From Acidobacteriota bacterium (GTDB taxonomy: Bacteria > Acidobacteriota > Terriglobia > Bryobacterales > Bryobacteraceae), in assembly GCA_025352795.1 (NCBI GenBank), contig JANXSF010000037.1, positions 1 to 46,008 on the forward strand: a stretch of DNA of 46,008 nt. Reading direction: 5' to 3'. Positions within the stretch are counted from its first letter, which is position 1. Every line of letters starts with the position of its first letter. The notes beneath the pieces are model-generated. The model was not told the origin of the DNA, searched no databases, and saw only the letters and a list, made by a program, of their open reading frames with translations. Of the stretch, positions 35,295 to 44,001 are shown piece after piece. Position numbers and translations under genes: made by a program.

Positions 35295-36298
35295 CAGCTC
35301 TTATTCCTTCCTTCAAAAAGATCACGCCCGGCAACAAGGGCCTTCATTTTGCCATCAGCCACACTGCGCTGCAGCATCCAAAATCCGCAATCGGGATGGA
35401 TGTAAGGGATGCGCCCAGGTCCTAAGACTTTCACTGCATGTTCAATCCTGGAAGCGATCAAATCTGCCGATTCAATTCCGTTATCCTTGACATCAACCAC
35501 ACTAAGACCAAGCCCGATCTTCGGATCAAGTTCCTTAAAAGCGTCTAACTCACCATACCCGCGACGCGCAAATTCCAGTATGAGGTGGTTACAATGCAGT
35601 CCGTTGAGGAACGGCATCAGGTCTTTCCAAAATCCTTTTTGAACAGATTGGCCGCCATAGTTGCCAAAGCAAACGTGCACACCCCGTTCGCCCGCAATGC
35701 CGTCCAGCACATGGTTGATGGCCAGCAATGCCCATTCACGGTCTTCAGGATGACCGCTGATATTGGCTTCGTCGATCTGCACAATATCCGCAGGAATGGC
35801 CTCCAACTGCTTCCTCAGGACACTGGCAATTGCCATGGCACATTTTTCGTAACTGCGATAATGACGGTCTGTCAGCACCTTGGTGAGCATGTGCGGACCA
35901 GTGCAGGTGAACTTCAATTTCGAAGTAGTCAGCGATTTGGTGAACTCATAATCACGAGGCAGGTTCAAGGTGCCCTCGCTGATTTCGCCCGTCACGATTG
36001 CCGCCGGATCAGTTCGATAAGCAACCCCCGCATCAGCTCGAAAACTTTGAATATCGCTGATGGAAAACTTTGTACGGATGCCTTCCATCTGACTGACAAA
36101 GTAGTCAATCATCCCATTGGTTTCCGGATGGCTGGGATTGAAGCGGTTCAATTCGCCGTCGGCAATCAAGTCAATCCCCGCCAATTCCTGCGTCTTTAAG
36201 ACCACCATGATGGCATCGCGAAGTACGCCGCGAGCAGTTTCCCCCAGCAGCCAAGCCGGTGTGGGGTAGCTTCCTACAACTGTTGTCAAAATTCCCAT
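35294..36298 (-). CDS. Core-MetE type cobalamin-independent methionine synthase family protein
   Basis: 334 residues, about the length of the C-terminal catalytic barrel of MetE, with no N-terminal folate-binding domain. The zinc site is complete: H208 and C210 (GVHVCFGNYGG), E242 (LILEFARRG) and C304 (HPDCGFW). The N-terminus TTVVGSYPTPAWL and ELAGIDLIADGELNR also fit. Known short MetE-like proteins either make methionine with an alternative methyl donor or belong to a related methyl-transfer family of unknown substrate; the two cannot be told apart here. It is first in an operon with two secreted proteins. Upstream, TACAAT (36312-36307, minus strand) ends 8 nt before the ATG. Confidence 0.87.
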   Translation of the reverse strand: MGILTTVVGSYPTPAWLLGETARGVLRDAIMVVLKTQELAGIDLIADGELNRFNPSHPETNGMIDYFVSQMEGIRTKFSISDIQSFRADAGVAYRTDPAAIVTGEISEGTLNLPRDYEFTKSLTTSKLKFTCTGPHMLTKVLTDRHYRSYEKCAMAIASVLRKQLEAIPADIVQIDEANISGHPEDREWALLAINHVLDGIAGERGVHVCFGNYGGQSVQKGFWKDLMPFLNGLHCNHLILEFARRGYGELDAFKELDPKIGLGLSVVDVKDNGIESADLIASRIEHAVKVLGPGRIPYIHPDCGFWMLQRSVADGKMKALVAGRDLFEGRNKS

Positions 36299-36341
36299 GA
36301 ATCAACCATTGTATATTGAAGCCTTCGGAGAGAAAACTTTT
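36299..36341. promoter_or_regulatory. Divergent promoter and ribosome binding site for the FG-GAP gene
   Basis: The stretch TTGTATATTGAAG gives a TATATT -10 for the plus strand (36312-36317) and a TATACAAT on the minus strand. GGAGAG (36327-36332) lies 9 nt before the TTG at 36342 and decides that start. The ATG at 36297 overlaps the divergent gene's ATG within one CATG and lies upstream of this -10. Confidence 0.5.
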
Positions 36342-37457
36342 TTGAGACTTTTCATTGCTCTAATCTTCCCCATTGCACTAGCCGCAGCGCCCCTGCCACG
36401 CTTTCAGGAACATGTGATTGCTACTGATTTGAAGGGCGGCTACCAGGTGGTGGCAGCCGATCTCAATCACGATGGCAAGGTGGACCTGATCGCCCTGGCC
36501 AGCGGCATGACCGAGTTGGTCTGGTTTGAAAATCCAAGCTGGCAACGCCATGTGATCGCCACTGGTTTGAAACGGATGATCAACCTTGCCGTAATGGATA
36601 TTGACGGCGATGGCATTCCAGAAATTCTGGTGGCCCATGGATTTGAAAACCTGGCGAAGAATTCCGTGGGGATTGTCACATTACTGGAATCGCACGGCAA
36701 GCCGCTGGAACCTTGGACCATGCGTGAAATCGACCGGCTAACCACATCGCACAGGCTACGCGTGGCCAACGGATTGTTCATCAACGCACCGCTGACCGGT
36801 GCCAATGCCGATGCTCCTGACTATCGTGACCATGCACCGTTGGTGTCTTATAAGCCAGGGGAATGGAAGCGCCAAACAATCTCAATTGCCGATGAAGGTG
36901 TGGTCCACGGCATCCTCATCAATGATTGGAATGGCGATGGCTTGCAGGACATCTTAACGGCAAGTTTTCTGGGAATTCATGTGAATCTGGCGCAGAAAGA
37001 TGGGACGTGGAAGCGGGTACGGATCACACCAGGGGACCCTGCCCAATGGCCCAAAAGTGGTTCCAGCGACATCGCCGTTGGAAAGTTATTGCAACGTAGA
37101 TTTTTAAGTGCGATTGAGCCTTGGCACGGGAATCAAGTAGTGGTCTATAACGAACAGCGCGGCAATTGGAAACGTCAGGTGATCGACACTTCGTTGGTGG
37201 ACGGTCACACAATGATCACAGCGGATTTGAACAATGACGGGCAAGACGAAATCATTGCAGGCTTCCGTGGCGAAGGTCGCAGCGTGTATATCTACGCCAT
37301 GGAAAACAATAAATGGACACGCCACGATTTAGATAAAGGCGGCATTGCCGCAGCCGCTTGCATTGCTGTCGATTTGAACGCCGACGGGCGGATGGACATC
37401 GCCTGCATTGGGTCGGCGACTTCAAATTTGAAGTGGTACGAAAACCTTGGAAAGTAA
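36342..37457 (+). CDS. Secreted FG-GAP/VCBS repeat protein
   Basis: 371 residues from a TTG at 36342. This start has GGAGAG at 9 nt and yields a clean signal peptide (MRLFIALIFPIALAAAP). The ATG at 36297 is the longer alternative but collides with the divergent gene's start. Five or more calcium-loop repeats of FG-GAP type recur: DLNHDGKVDLIAL, DIDGDGIPEILVA, DWNGDGLQDILTA, DLNNDGQDEIIAG and DLNADGRMDIACI. This is the seven-bladed, integrin-like propeller often used for extracellular binding. It is the first of three plus-strand genes encoding secreted proteins. Confidence 0.88.
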   Translation: MRLFIALIFPIALAAAPLPRFQEHVIATDLKGGYQVVAADLNHDGKVDLIALASGMTELVWFENPSWQRHVIATGLKRMINLAVMDIDGDGIPEILVAHGFENLAKNSVGIVTLLESHGKPLEPWTMREIDRLTTSHRLRVANGLFINAPLTGANADAPDYRDHAPLVSYKPGEWKRQTISIADEGVVHGILINDWNGDGLQDILTASFLGIHVNLAQKDGTWKRVRITPGDPAQWPKSGSSDIAVGKLLQRRFLSAIEPWHGNQVVVYNEQRGNWKRQVIDTSLVDGHTMITADLNNDGQDEIIAGFRGEGRSVYIYAMENNKWTRHDLDKGGIAAAACIAVDLNADGRMDIACIGSATSNLKWYENLGK

Positions 37458-37508
37458 CGAGTACAGCCGCATCTGTTATATGATGGCGTCTTCCATGGAG
37501 AATCAACA

Positions 37509-38618
37509 ATGAAAACCGTCTGGACCGCACGATGCGCACTCCTATGTTGGGTCGCCAGCAACGTGACCACTTTGCTTTATAGTCAAGCCCCTCAGCACTT
37601 GTTATATGTGGCCAGCCCTGGCATTCGTAACTATGAAGAATACGGTGGGCTGGGCATTCTGGTCTATGACATTGACGCTGGTTATAAAGTGGTGAAACGA
37701 ATTTCCACTTGGAAGGCTCCAGTTGGCGATCAGAAGATGGAGAACGTAAAAGGCATCGCTGCCAGTGCCAAAACGGGCCGAGTTTATGTGAGCACGATCA
37801 ATCGCATTATGGCGGTGGATGCAATCAGCGGCAAGCAGTATTGGGATAAAGCTTTCGAAGGCGGCTGCGACCGCCTGGCCATCTCTCCCGACGGCAAGAT
37901 TCTTTATGTTCCACAATTCGAAGGACCGTTTTGGTTAGTGGTCGATGCCATGAACGGGAATGTGATTACTAAAATCGAAACTAAGGCGGCGTCACACAAC
38001 ACAATTTATTCGGCGGACGGAAAGCACGTCTACATGGCGGGATTGAAGTCGCCACTGCTGTCCATTGCCGACCCTTCCAAGCACAAAGTTACTGCCACGG
38101 TCGGCCCATTTGAAAATGTCATTCGACCGTTCACAGTCAATGGGAGCAATACGATTTGCTATGTAAATATCAATGGACTACTTGGCTTTGAGGTTGGCGA
38201 TATTAAGACCGGCAAGAAACTGCATCGAGTGGAAGTGAAGGGGGTTGAACAAGGTCCAGTGAAGCGCCACGGGTGTCCCAGCCATGGCATTGCTTTGACA
38301 CACGATGAAAAAGAATTGTGGGTGGCAGATGGTCACAACAACCAAATTCACATTTTCGATTCCACTGTCATGCCGCCCAAACAAATGGTCAGTATCCCTT
38401 TGCGCGATTCCCCAGGTTGGATCAGCTTCAGCATTGATGGCAAGGTGGCTTACTCATCGACAGGTGAAATTATTGACGTGGCAAGTCGCAAAATTATCGC
38501 CACTTTACAAGATGAAAAGGGTCGGCAGGTGCAGAGTGAAAAAATGTTGGACCTGATGGTTTCCAAAGGTAAGGTAACGGTGGCTGGCAATCAGTTTGGC
38601 GTGGGAATGAAGAAGTAA
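37509..38618 (+). CDS. Secreted YncE-like beta-propeller protein
   Basis: 369 residues. GGAG lies 8 nt upstream of the ATG. The signal peptide is MKTVWTARCALLCWVASNVT or slightly longer. Propeller blades include LLYVASPG, GIAASAKTGRVYVSTINRIM, LAISPDGKILYVPQFEGP, TIYSADGKHVYMAGLKS, IALTHDEKELWVADGHNNQIHIFD and WISFSIDGKVAYSSTGEIIDV. It resembles YncE/lactonase-like periplasmic propellers; no catalytic residues are evident. Its stop TAA is directly followed by the GTG of the cytochrome gene, so these are translated together. Confidence 0.87.
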   Translation: MKTVWTARCALLCWVASNVTTLLYSQAPQHLLYVASPGIRNYEEYGGLGILVYDIDAGYKVVKRISTWKAPVGDQKMENVKGIAASAKTGRVYVSTINRIMAVDAISGKQYWDKAFEGGCDRLAISPDGKILYVPQFEGPFWLVVDAMNGNVITKIETKAASHNTIYSADGKHVYMAGLKSPLLSIADPSKHKVTATVGPFENVIRPFTVNGSNTICYVNINGLLGFEVGDIKTGKKLHRVEVKGVEQGPVKRHGCPSHGIALTHDEKELWVADGHNNQIHIFDSTVMPPKQMVSIPLRDSPGWISFSIDGKVAYSSTGEIIDVASRKIIATLQDEKGRQVQSEKMLDLMVSKGKVTVAGNQFGVGMKK

Positions 38619-38966
38619 GTGAAGTTAGTTTTGGCACTGACGTTCTGGGCAGGGGACCCGAGCCTTTTCTTTGACAAGCATGTGGCGCCCATATTATTGC
38701 GGCGCTGCATGCCTTGCCACAATCAGCAATTAAAGAACGGCGGCATTGCATTCGATGACAGTCAAAGCCTGCTCAAAAGTGGCGCCCACGGCCCTATTCT
38801 TGTTGCCGGTAAGCCACAGGAAAGCTATCTGATTCAAACGTTGCGACACACTGGGGACATCCAAATGCCCCCAGGTCGTAAGCTTCCACCGAAGGAAATC
38901 AAAATTCTTACAAAGTGGATTCAGCGCGGTGCAATTTGGGGATCACCACTGAAACCGAATCAATGA
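38619..38966 (+). CDS. Small c-type cytochrome (PSCyt1-like)
   Basis: 115 residues starting at a GTG that abuts the propeller stop (TAAGTG). A short hydrophobic N-terminus (MKLVLALTFWAG) may be a signal. The haem site is C30-C33-H34 in RRCMPCHNQQ, and IQMPPGRKLPPKEIKILTKWIQRGAIW supplies the methionine ligand and the C-terminal helix. This is the pattern of the PSCyt1 cytochrome domain that normally precedes DUF1549/DUF1553 proteins, here free-standing. It may pass electrons for an oxidation involving the preceding propeller proteins. The 3' end overlaps the convergent GH39 gene by 24 nt. Confidence 0.85.
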   Translation: MKLVLALTFWAGDPSLFFDKHVAPILLRRCMPCHNQQLKNGGIAFDDSQSLLKSGAHGPILVAGKPQESYLIQTLRHTGDIQMPPGRKLPPKEIKILTKWIQRGAIWGSPLKPNQ

Positions 38967-40613
38967 AACTCCGTGGCGCGGTAAGTCAAACTGCATTTTT
39001 ACAGTGCCGTTTTCAGCAGTGACCCATTTAGGCGATTCCACAGTTTGTAACTGCCCAGCCCGTTCCAGTGCGGCGTATTGTTCAGGCATGGGCTTTTGCG
39101 GGGAACCCATATTCTTCCATACTTCGTAAGAGTTGCTGAACTCCTGATCCACCCGAAAATGTTCCATATGTATTCTGCCTGAGGGCAATCCGCTCACTGC
39201 CAATGCAACGGGAGCAACTGGCCCAGGACGACCCGAATCATGGTAATTGGACACCAACACTGTAACCGATCGCGCATCACGAGCCGCCATAGCATTCACG
39301 TCGGAGCTATCTTTCACACCACTCTTCAACATGGCGTCTAACGTTGCGGCGCCTGAATTAACTACCTTTAGCCGATCACCGGTCATCATTCCAAGCATCC
39401 GAAATACGTTCAGCACGGGCTTATCAATGCCGTTGGTGGCTAAGTCGCGAAAACCATCGAAGTAGGGTTGATCTTCAAATTCAAAAGCCCACGTCACGGC
39501 ACCAACTAAGTTCACTCCGTGTTTATTAGCCAAGTCCAGATGGCGCGACATAATCGCTGCCGTGTAACTGGAATACATCACTCCGTTGCGATAAGCATTC
39601 TGCGAATAACGGCTGGAAGAACAGGCCGCGCAACCTTCTGGATCGGACTCGCCGATCATGATTGGCTTGTTCTTCAACTCTGGGAACGAGGCAATGATTT
39701 CGAAGCCTTTGGACAGATCGTTCATCTGCTTTTCAATTCCCATCAACACAGTGCCATCGACGAACTTTGGTGAACCCTTTGCATGAAAAAGAATATGATC
39801 CAGCGGTGATCCAATTTTCCCGGTAGCGTAATTCTTGCCGTGCAACACATGCTCCAAGAAGCCTCGTAAGAAGGTGGCAGCGCGCTCACTGGCTGGGCCT
39901 GTCGAATCCGGACCACCCACTTTAGCGGTTGGCAAGGCTCGTTTAACGGCATCGGCAGCATAGTCGTAAAGCTTATGGAACTCTTCAGGAGTACCTTTCC
40001 AATATCCGATATTGGGTTCGTTCCAAACTTCCCACTTCCAGGTTTCCACTTCCGCCTTGCCATAGCGATCTACGCAATGCTTTACCCATTGGAAAACCAG
40101 TTCTGCCCACTTGTTGTAATCCTTGGGTGGGTAAGCCCAACCAGTGAAGATATCGCCGTAATTATTGCCCACGCCCCAGTTGTGCTTGTAAGGTTGCGGA
40201 TTGGTGGACATAGCTTCTGGCATGAAACCGATTTGTGCCAATGGCTTCATCTTACGTTCTATGTACGTGTCGAAAATCTTGTCGACAATGGTCCAATCGT
40301 AAATAGGCTTGCCGTTTGCGTCTTCGGTGTAGGCGTTAGTGGAACCCCACTTCAGGGCGGCTTTGCCATCACCAGTAACTAACAGGCTATGAGCTCGGAC
40401 ATAGACCGGAACAGGACTCAACGCGGCCAGTTCGCTGAGAAGTTTCTTACCATCCTTCATGTAAGTGTAGTTCGGTTCATCGTAACCGAAGTAACTCCAG
40501 ATAGGTTTCAGCGGTTCAGTTTTTGAGCCTGCGTCCACTTGGATAGTAACGGTTTGCGCGGCTGCAGCGCAGGCGAAAATCGCCGTCAAAGAAAGTGCTT
40601 TTAGAATCATCAT
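38943..40613 (-). CDS. Secreted glycoside hydrolase, GH39-like
   Basis: 556 residues with a signal peptide (residues 1-20, MILKALSLTAIFACAAAAQ). The clan GH-A barrel has the acid/base E199 in EVWNEPNIGYWKGTPEEF and the likely nucleophile E322 in KPIMIGESDPEG. GH39 enzymes include beta-xylosidases and alpha-iduronidases; this member is only similar at the motif level, so substrate is open. A C-terminal beta domain (RSVTVLVSNYH, PRHGVSLIRF) is usual. The start overlaps the TonB receptor stop (TAATG), so the receptor and the enzyme are made together, consistent with uptake and cleavage of a glycoside. Confidence 0.88.
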   Translation of the reverse strand: MMILKALSLTAIFACAAAAQTVTIQVDAGSKTEPLKPIWSYFGYDEPNYTYMKDGKKLLSELAALSPVPVYVRAHSLLVTGDGKAALKWGSTNAYTEDANGKPIYDWTIVDKIFDTYIERKMKPLAQIGFMPEAMSTNPQPYKHNWGVGNNYGDIFTGWAYPPKDYNKWAELVFQWVKHCVDRYGKAEVETWKWEVWNEPNIGYWKGTPEEFHKLYDYAADAVKRALPTAKVGGPDSTGPASERAATFLRGFLEHVLHGKNYATGKIGSPLDHILFHAKGSPKFVDGTVLMGIEKQMNDLSKGFEIIASFPELKNKPIMIGESDPEGCAACSSSRYSQNAYRNGVMYSSYTAAIMSRHLDLANKHGVNLVGAVTWAFEFEDQPYFDGFRDLATNGIDKPVLNVFRMLGMMTGDRLKVVNSGAATLDAMLKSGVKDSSDVNAMAARDARSVTVLVSNYHDSGRPGPVAPVALAVSGLPSGRIHMEHFRVDQEFSNSYEVWKNMGSPQKPMPEQYAALERAGQLQTVESPKWVTAENGTVKMQFDLPRHGVSLIRFQW

Positions 40614-43600
40614 TAGAAAGTGTATTTCAAAGCTACCTGCATCTGCCGTGGCGATGTTGCTGTGCTGGTAATGCGACCCACGGTGCTTGTATCCAACGTG
40701 GAATTTGGTGCGGCAAAGCTGGGAGTGTTGGGCAAGTTAAATGCCTCCACGCGGAACTGCAATTTTGAATGTTCGTTGATCTGAAACTGTTTGAACATGG
40801 AAAAATCAACAGTGCGCAGAATATCAGGAGACAGAATGCGCAGTCCAGAATTCCCATAAGTGAAGTTCGGTGCGGCGACGAACGCAGTGGGGTCAAACCA
40901 CCGTTCCAGCGTAGGATTGGACGATGTTCCATTGGCAATCCGATCTGGGCGTTGACCACCCACACCAGTGTTGGCGACGTCGCGCGAAAGAGTGACGGTG
41001 TAGGGAACGCCACTGCGGAAGATAAAGATTCCCTGCACTTGCCATCCGCCAATCACAGCGTTAGCGAAGCGATTTACGTTGGTTGCAATGTGCTTTCCGC
41101 GTCCGAAAGGTAGTTCATATCCGAAGCTGGACGCAAACGTATGAGGAACCTGAAATTCCGACGGACCCTTTTCAAAGCGGTAGCGTCCACCTGCTGCCGG
41201 TGTGCTTAAAGACCACAAGCTTTTAGCAAACGTGTAAGATGTGAGAAACCACACACCACCCGAAAGCCGCTTTTCAAACTTGCCTTGCAGGGCATGATAA
41301 GTGGACGAAATGTCATTGGCGAAGTAACTGAAGTTGGAGAATCGAGGGTAAGGTCGCCGTGCTTGCACGCCACCTGCACCAGGCTGAGGGATGTTGAACG
41401 CATCGGTTCCGGCAAGGTGAGTGCCTTTGTTTCCGACATACTCAAAATCTACTACCATCATCTTAGTAACTTGCTTTTGAACACCAAAGTTCCAATGTTG
41501 ATCGTTACCCATTTTCATGTGGGTGTATTCGGGACCCAAACCAATGGTCGAGTTCGGCGAACCAAGCGGAGCCCCCAGATAAAAGTCAGCCAAGGTGCGA
41601 TTGGGCACTCCACCACGATCATTCAACGCGCTATCGCTCAAGTTGAATGGCGGCATATTCAGGTTTACCCGGTCACTGGTGGATTCGCCTTCATAGAAAA
41701 TCCCATAGCCGCCGCGAATCACGGTGGTTTCGCCAACTGGTCGCCAGGCAAAACCAACGCGCGGAGCCCATTGCTTGTTATCCGGGTAAGTAATGGAATA
41801 AGGCAGCCCTGCTTCCGAACTGGTTTGGATCAGCGACTTCAAGTAACCATAGGCGGTGGCGGCGGCGGGTTGTGCGGCTAAGTCAATTTGCTGCGACTTA
41901 CTGGCCACAATAATGGGCCGAGCCAATGTTCCATCAAAAGTTCCGGTTTGTCCACGAAACGCAGTGGCCCAGGGAGTATGTTCGTAACGCAGGCCGACGT
42001 TGACGGTAAGGCGGTTAGTTATTTTGAAATCGTCTTGCAGGAAAATGTGCCAAGCGTTGTAATCGCCTCCGAATGTATCGGAAGGATAACCACGATTGCC
42101 AGTACCAGGAATGCCCAACGCCCAATCGGCAAAGGAATCACCAGTGCGTGCGGCACTGGCGGGATTCTCTGTATTTTGACCATTGAACGCCCAACTGCCC
42201 ATGTAAGTCTTACTGTCGGTTCCAAGCCAGGAGTAGTAGCGCCACTTACCGCCAACCTTGACTACATGTCGACCTTTAATCCAAGTTACGCTGTCAGTAA
42301 ATTCGCGAGTATAGCGGTCCTGTGTTTTGGGGCGCTGATCAAAGGTGGACCCAGCCAGGCCTGCATATCCAGACCAGGCGAAGTCCGGGAATGAGCCAAT
42401 GTCGAAGGAACGTTTCGTTTCTTCCATACCCTTGATCTTGGCTTCTTTGTTGAAGTCGGTCCCTTGCAGGTATGGTGCCAAAGAGATTACACCGTACAGA
42501 GTATTGAAGCGAAATTCATTGAGGATGGTGGGCTTTAAGTTACTGGTGATGGCAATTGTATAATTCTGGCCACGTGTTCTGGATGCAGCCACGCCCAATG
42601 CCGGTGCGCCACCTGGTTCACCCAGACGGTTATTGTTGAGGCTCCAGCGGAAGAAGATTTTGTGTTTATCGCTGAGGGTGTGATCCACACGGGAAGTGGT
42701 TTGATCTTGATCCACTGCGGTGGAAGGCGAGAATCGAAAAGTGGCCCCAGGGGTAGCCACAGTGGGAATGTATGAGTTGAAGTAAGCAGCTTGCGGAGAC
42801 AAACGATTTGAAGGAATACGATTCCCGGCAAACGGAGTGCGGGTGGTGCCAACCGTAGTTAGTGGATCGTAAATCGTGTTTGTTACTGCGCTGAAATCGC
42901 CGGTGAGCATGGCGGCAGTGGGACTGGTGCGACTTACAACATTGCCTTGCCGTTCCCGTGTGCCTTCATAATTGAAGAAGAAAAAAGTACGATTGCGTCC
43001 ATCATATAGTTTGGGAATCCACACAGGGGCACCGACAGAGGCACCGAACTGGTTGCGCTTGAGTAAGTCGCGAGTGGCACCGAAGAAGTTACGGGAATCC
43101 AGCTTTTCGTTTCGTAGAAACTCATACAGAGTTCCGCGAAGGTTGTTTGTGCCCGACTTGGTAGTGGCGTTGAAGAAGCTGCCTGAGCGACTATGTTCGG
43201 CAGAGTAGGCATTCTGTTGCACGCTTAATTCCTGCAATCCGTCAATGGAAGTTTGAATCCAACTGCCGCCCTGGTGCTGTTCGCTGGTATCGGCACCATC
43301 CAGGTAATAAGATACCTGACGCCCTCGGACGCCGCTGATGGTTGTGCCATTGACGAATTCGGGACGAATGCGAGTGACGTTGCCGGTGCCTGGAAGTAAC
43401 ACGACGCCGGGAGTAAGTCGGGCCAGTTCACTGAAGCCTCGACCGTTCAAGGGCAGATCCACAATCTGATTATTGGACATAACGTGACTTACAGAACCGG
43501 ATTCAGAATTGAGTAAGGGGATTGTGGAGTTCACTTCAACCACGGTGGTGGTTTCACCCAGCACCAGTTCCATATCCAGCAGTAAATCTTTACCCACCTG

Positions 43601-43882
43601 CATTTCCACACCGGCTCGTACGGTGGTCTTAAAACCAGTGAACGTAGCACTGATATCGTAGACTCCAGGTTCCATAGCAGGAACTACGTAGGCACCGGAC
43701 TCGTTGGTATTGACCTTGCGGGTGACTTTTGTGTCGCGGTTGGTTACGGTGATGCTGGCATTGGGAACGGCGGCTCGATTGGGATCGAAAAGCGTTCCTT
43801 GAATGCGGCCGGTTTGAATCTGTGCGGTAAGAGTGACGGCAAATAAAAGAGCAGAAACAAGGAACTGGTTTCGACGCGGCAT
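40613..43882 (-). CDS. Oar-like TonB-dependent receptor with carboxypeptidase-regulatory domain
   Basis: 1089 residues. Signal peptide 1-20, then a CarboxypepD_reg-like domain (about 23-103: GTLFDPNRAAVPNASITVTN, AYVVPAMEPGVYDISATFTG). A plug-like region follows (NNQIVDLPLNGRGFSELARL, SGVRGRQVSYYLDGADTSEQ), then a long beta-barrel ending in aromatic VALKYTF, the usual outer-membrane C-terminus. These Oar-type transporters are greatly expanded in Acidobacteria and import glycans or peptides through TonB energy. The ATG has AGGAG at 8 nt. The promoter overlaps a TGGTACTACCA palindrome, the likely operator of the divergent GntR regulator. Confidence 0.95.
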   Translation of the reverse strand: MPRRNQFLVSALLFAVTLTAQIQTGRIQGTLFDPNRAAVPNASITVTNRDTKVTRKVNTNESGAYVVPAMEPGVYDISATFTGFKTTVRAGVEMQVGKDLLLDMELVLGETTTVVEVNSTIPLLNSESGSVSHVMSNNQIVDLPLNGRGFSELARLTPGVVLLPGTGNVTRIRPEFVNGTTISGVRGRQVSYYLDGADTSEQHQGGSWIQTSIDGLQELSVQQNAYSAEHSRSGSFFNATTKSGTNNLRGTLYEFLRNEKLDSRNFFGATRDLLKRNQFGASVGAPVWIPKLYDGRNRTFFFFNYEGTRERQGNVVSRTSPTAAMLTGDFSAVTNTIYDPLTTVGTTRTPFAGNRIPSNRLSPQAAYFNSYIPTVATPGATFRFSPSTAVDQDQTTSRVDHTLSDKHKIFFRWSLNNNRLGEPGGAPALGVAASRTRGQNYTIAITSNLKPTILNEFRFNTLYGVISLAPYLQGTDFNKEAKIKGMEETKRSFDIGSFPDFAWSGYAGLAGSTFDQRPKTQDRYTREFTDSVTWIKGRHVVKVGGKWRYYSWLGTDSKTYMGSWAFNGQNTENPASAARTGDSFADWALGIPGTGNRGYPSDTFGGDYNAWHIFLQDDFKITNRLTVNVGLRYEHTPWATAFRGQTGTFDGTLARPIIVASKSQQIDLAAQPAAATAYGYLKSLIQTSSEAGLPYSITYPDNKQWAPRVGFAWRPVGETTVIRGGYGIFYEGESTSDRVNLNMPPFNLSDSALNDRGGVPNRTLADFYLGAPLGSPNSTIGLGPEYTHMKMGNDQHWNFGVQKQVTKMMVVDFEYVGNKGTHLAGTDAFNIPQPGAGGVQARRPYPRFSNFSYFANDISSTYHALQGKFEKRLSGGVWFLTSYTFAKSLWSLSTPAAGGRYRFEKGPSEFQVPHTFASSFGYELPFGRGKHIATNVNRFANAVIGGWQVQGIFIFRSGVPYTVTLSRDVANTGVGGQRPDRIANGTSSNPTLERWFDPTAFVAAPNFTYGNSGLRILSPDILRTVDFSMFKQFQINEHSKLQFRVEAFNLPNTPSFAAPNSTLDTSTVGRITSTATSPRQMQVALKYTF

Positions 43883-43911
43883 GGCGATTCTCCTGAAATT
43901 TAGACTGTTGG

Positions 43912-43926
43912 AATGGTACTACCAAT
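43912..43926. promoter_or_regulatory. Palindromic operator for the FadR-type GntR regulator
   Basis: AATGGTACTACCAAT has a perfect inner palindrome TGGTA-C-TACCA. It differs at one position from the ATTGGTnnnACCAAT form known for PdhR, a FadR-subfamily GntR regulator. It lies 30 bp before the TonB receptor ATG, next to a -10-like TCTAAATT on the minus strand, and about 75 bp before the gntR ATG. Repression by the adjacent regulator is inferred. Confidence 0.65.
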
Positions 43927-43959
43927 GAAGAGGCACGTCAAGCCTGATTCGTGTATTCA

Positions 43960-43989
43960 TTGGATAAAAACAAACACTCGTGCTATGCT
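43960..43989 (+). promoter_or_regulatory. Predicted gntR promoter (TTGGAT-N18-TATGCT, extended -10)
   Basis: TTGGAT (43960-43965) and TATGCT (43984-43989) are separated by 18 bp, with TG one base upstream of the -10 (an extended -10). The expected transcription start falls a few nt before the ATG at 44002, which argues against the upstream GTG at 43951 as the translation start. Confidence 0.5.
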
Positions 43990-44001
43990 TTGGTCGGTCC
44001 T

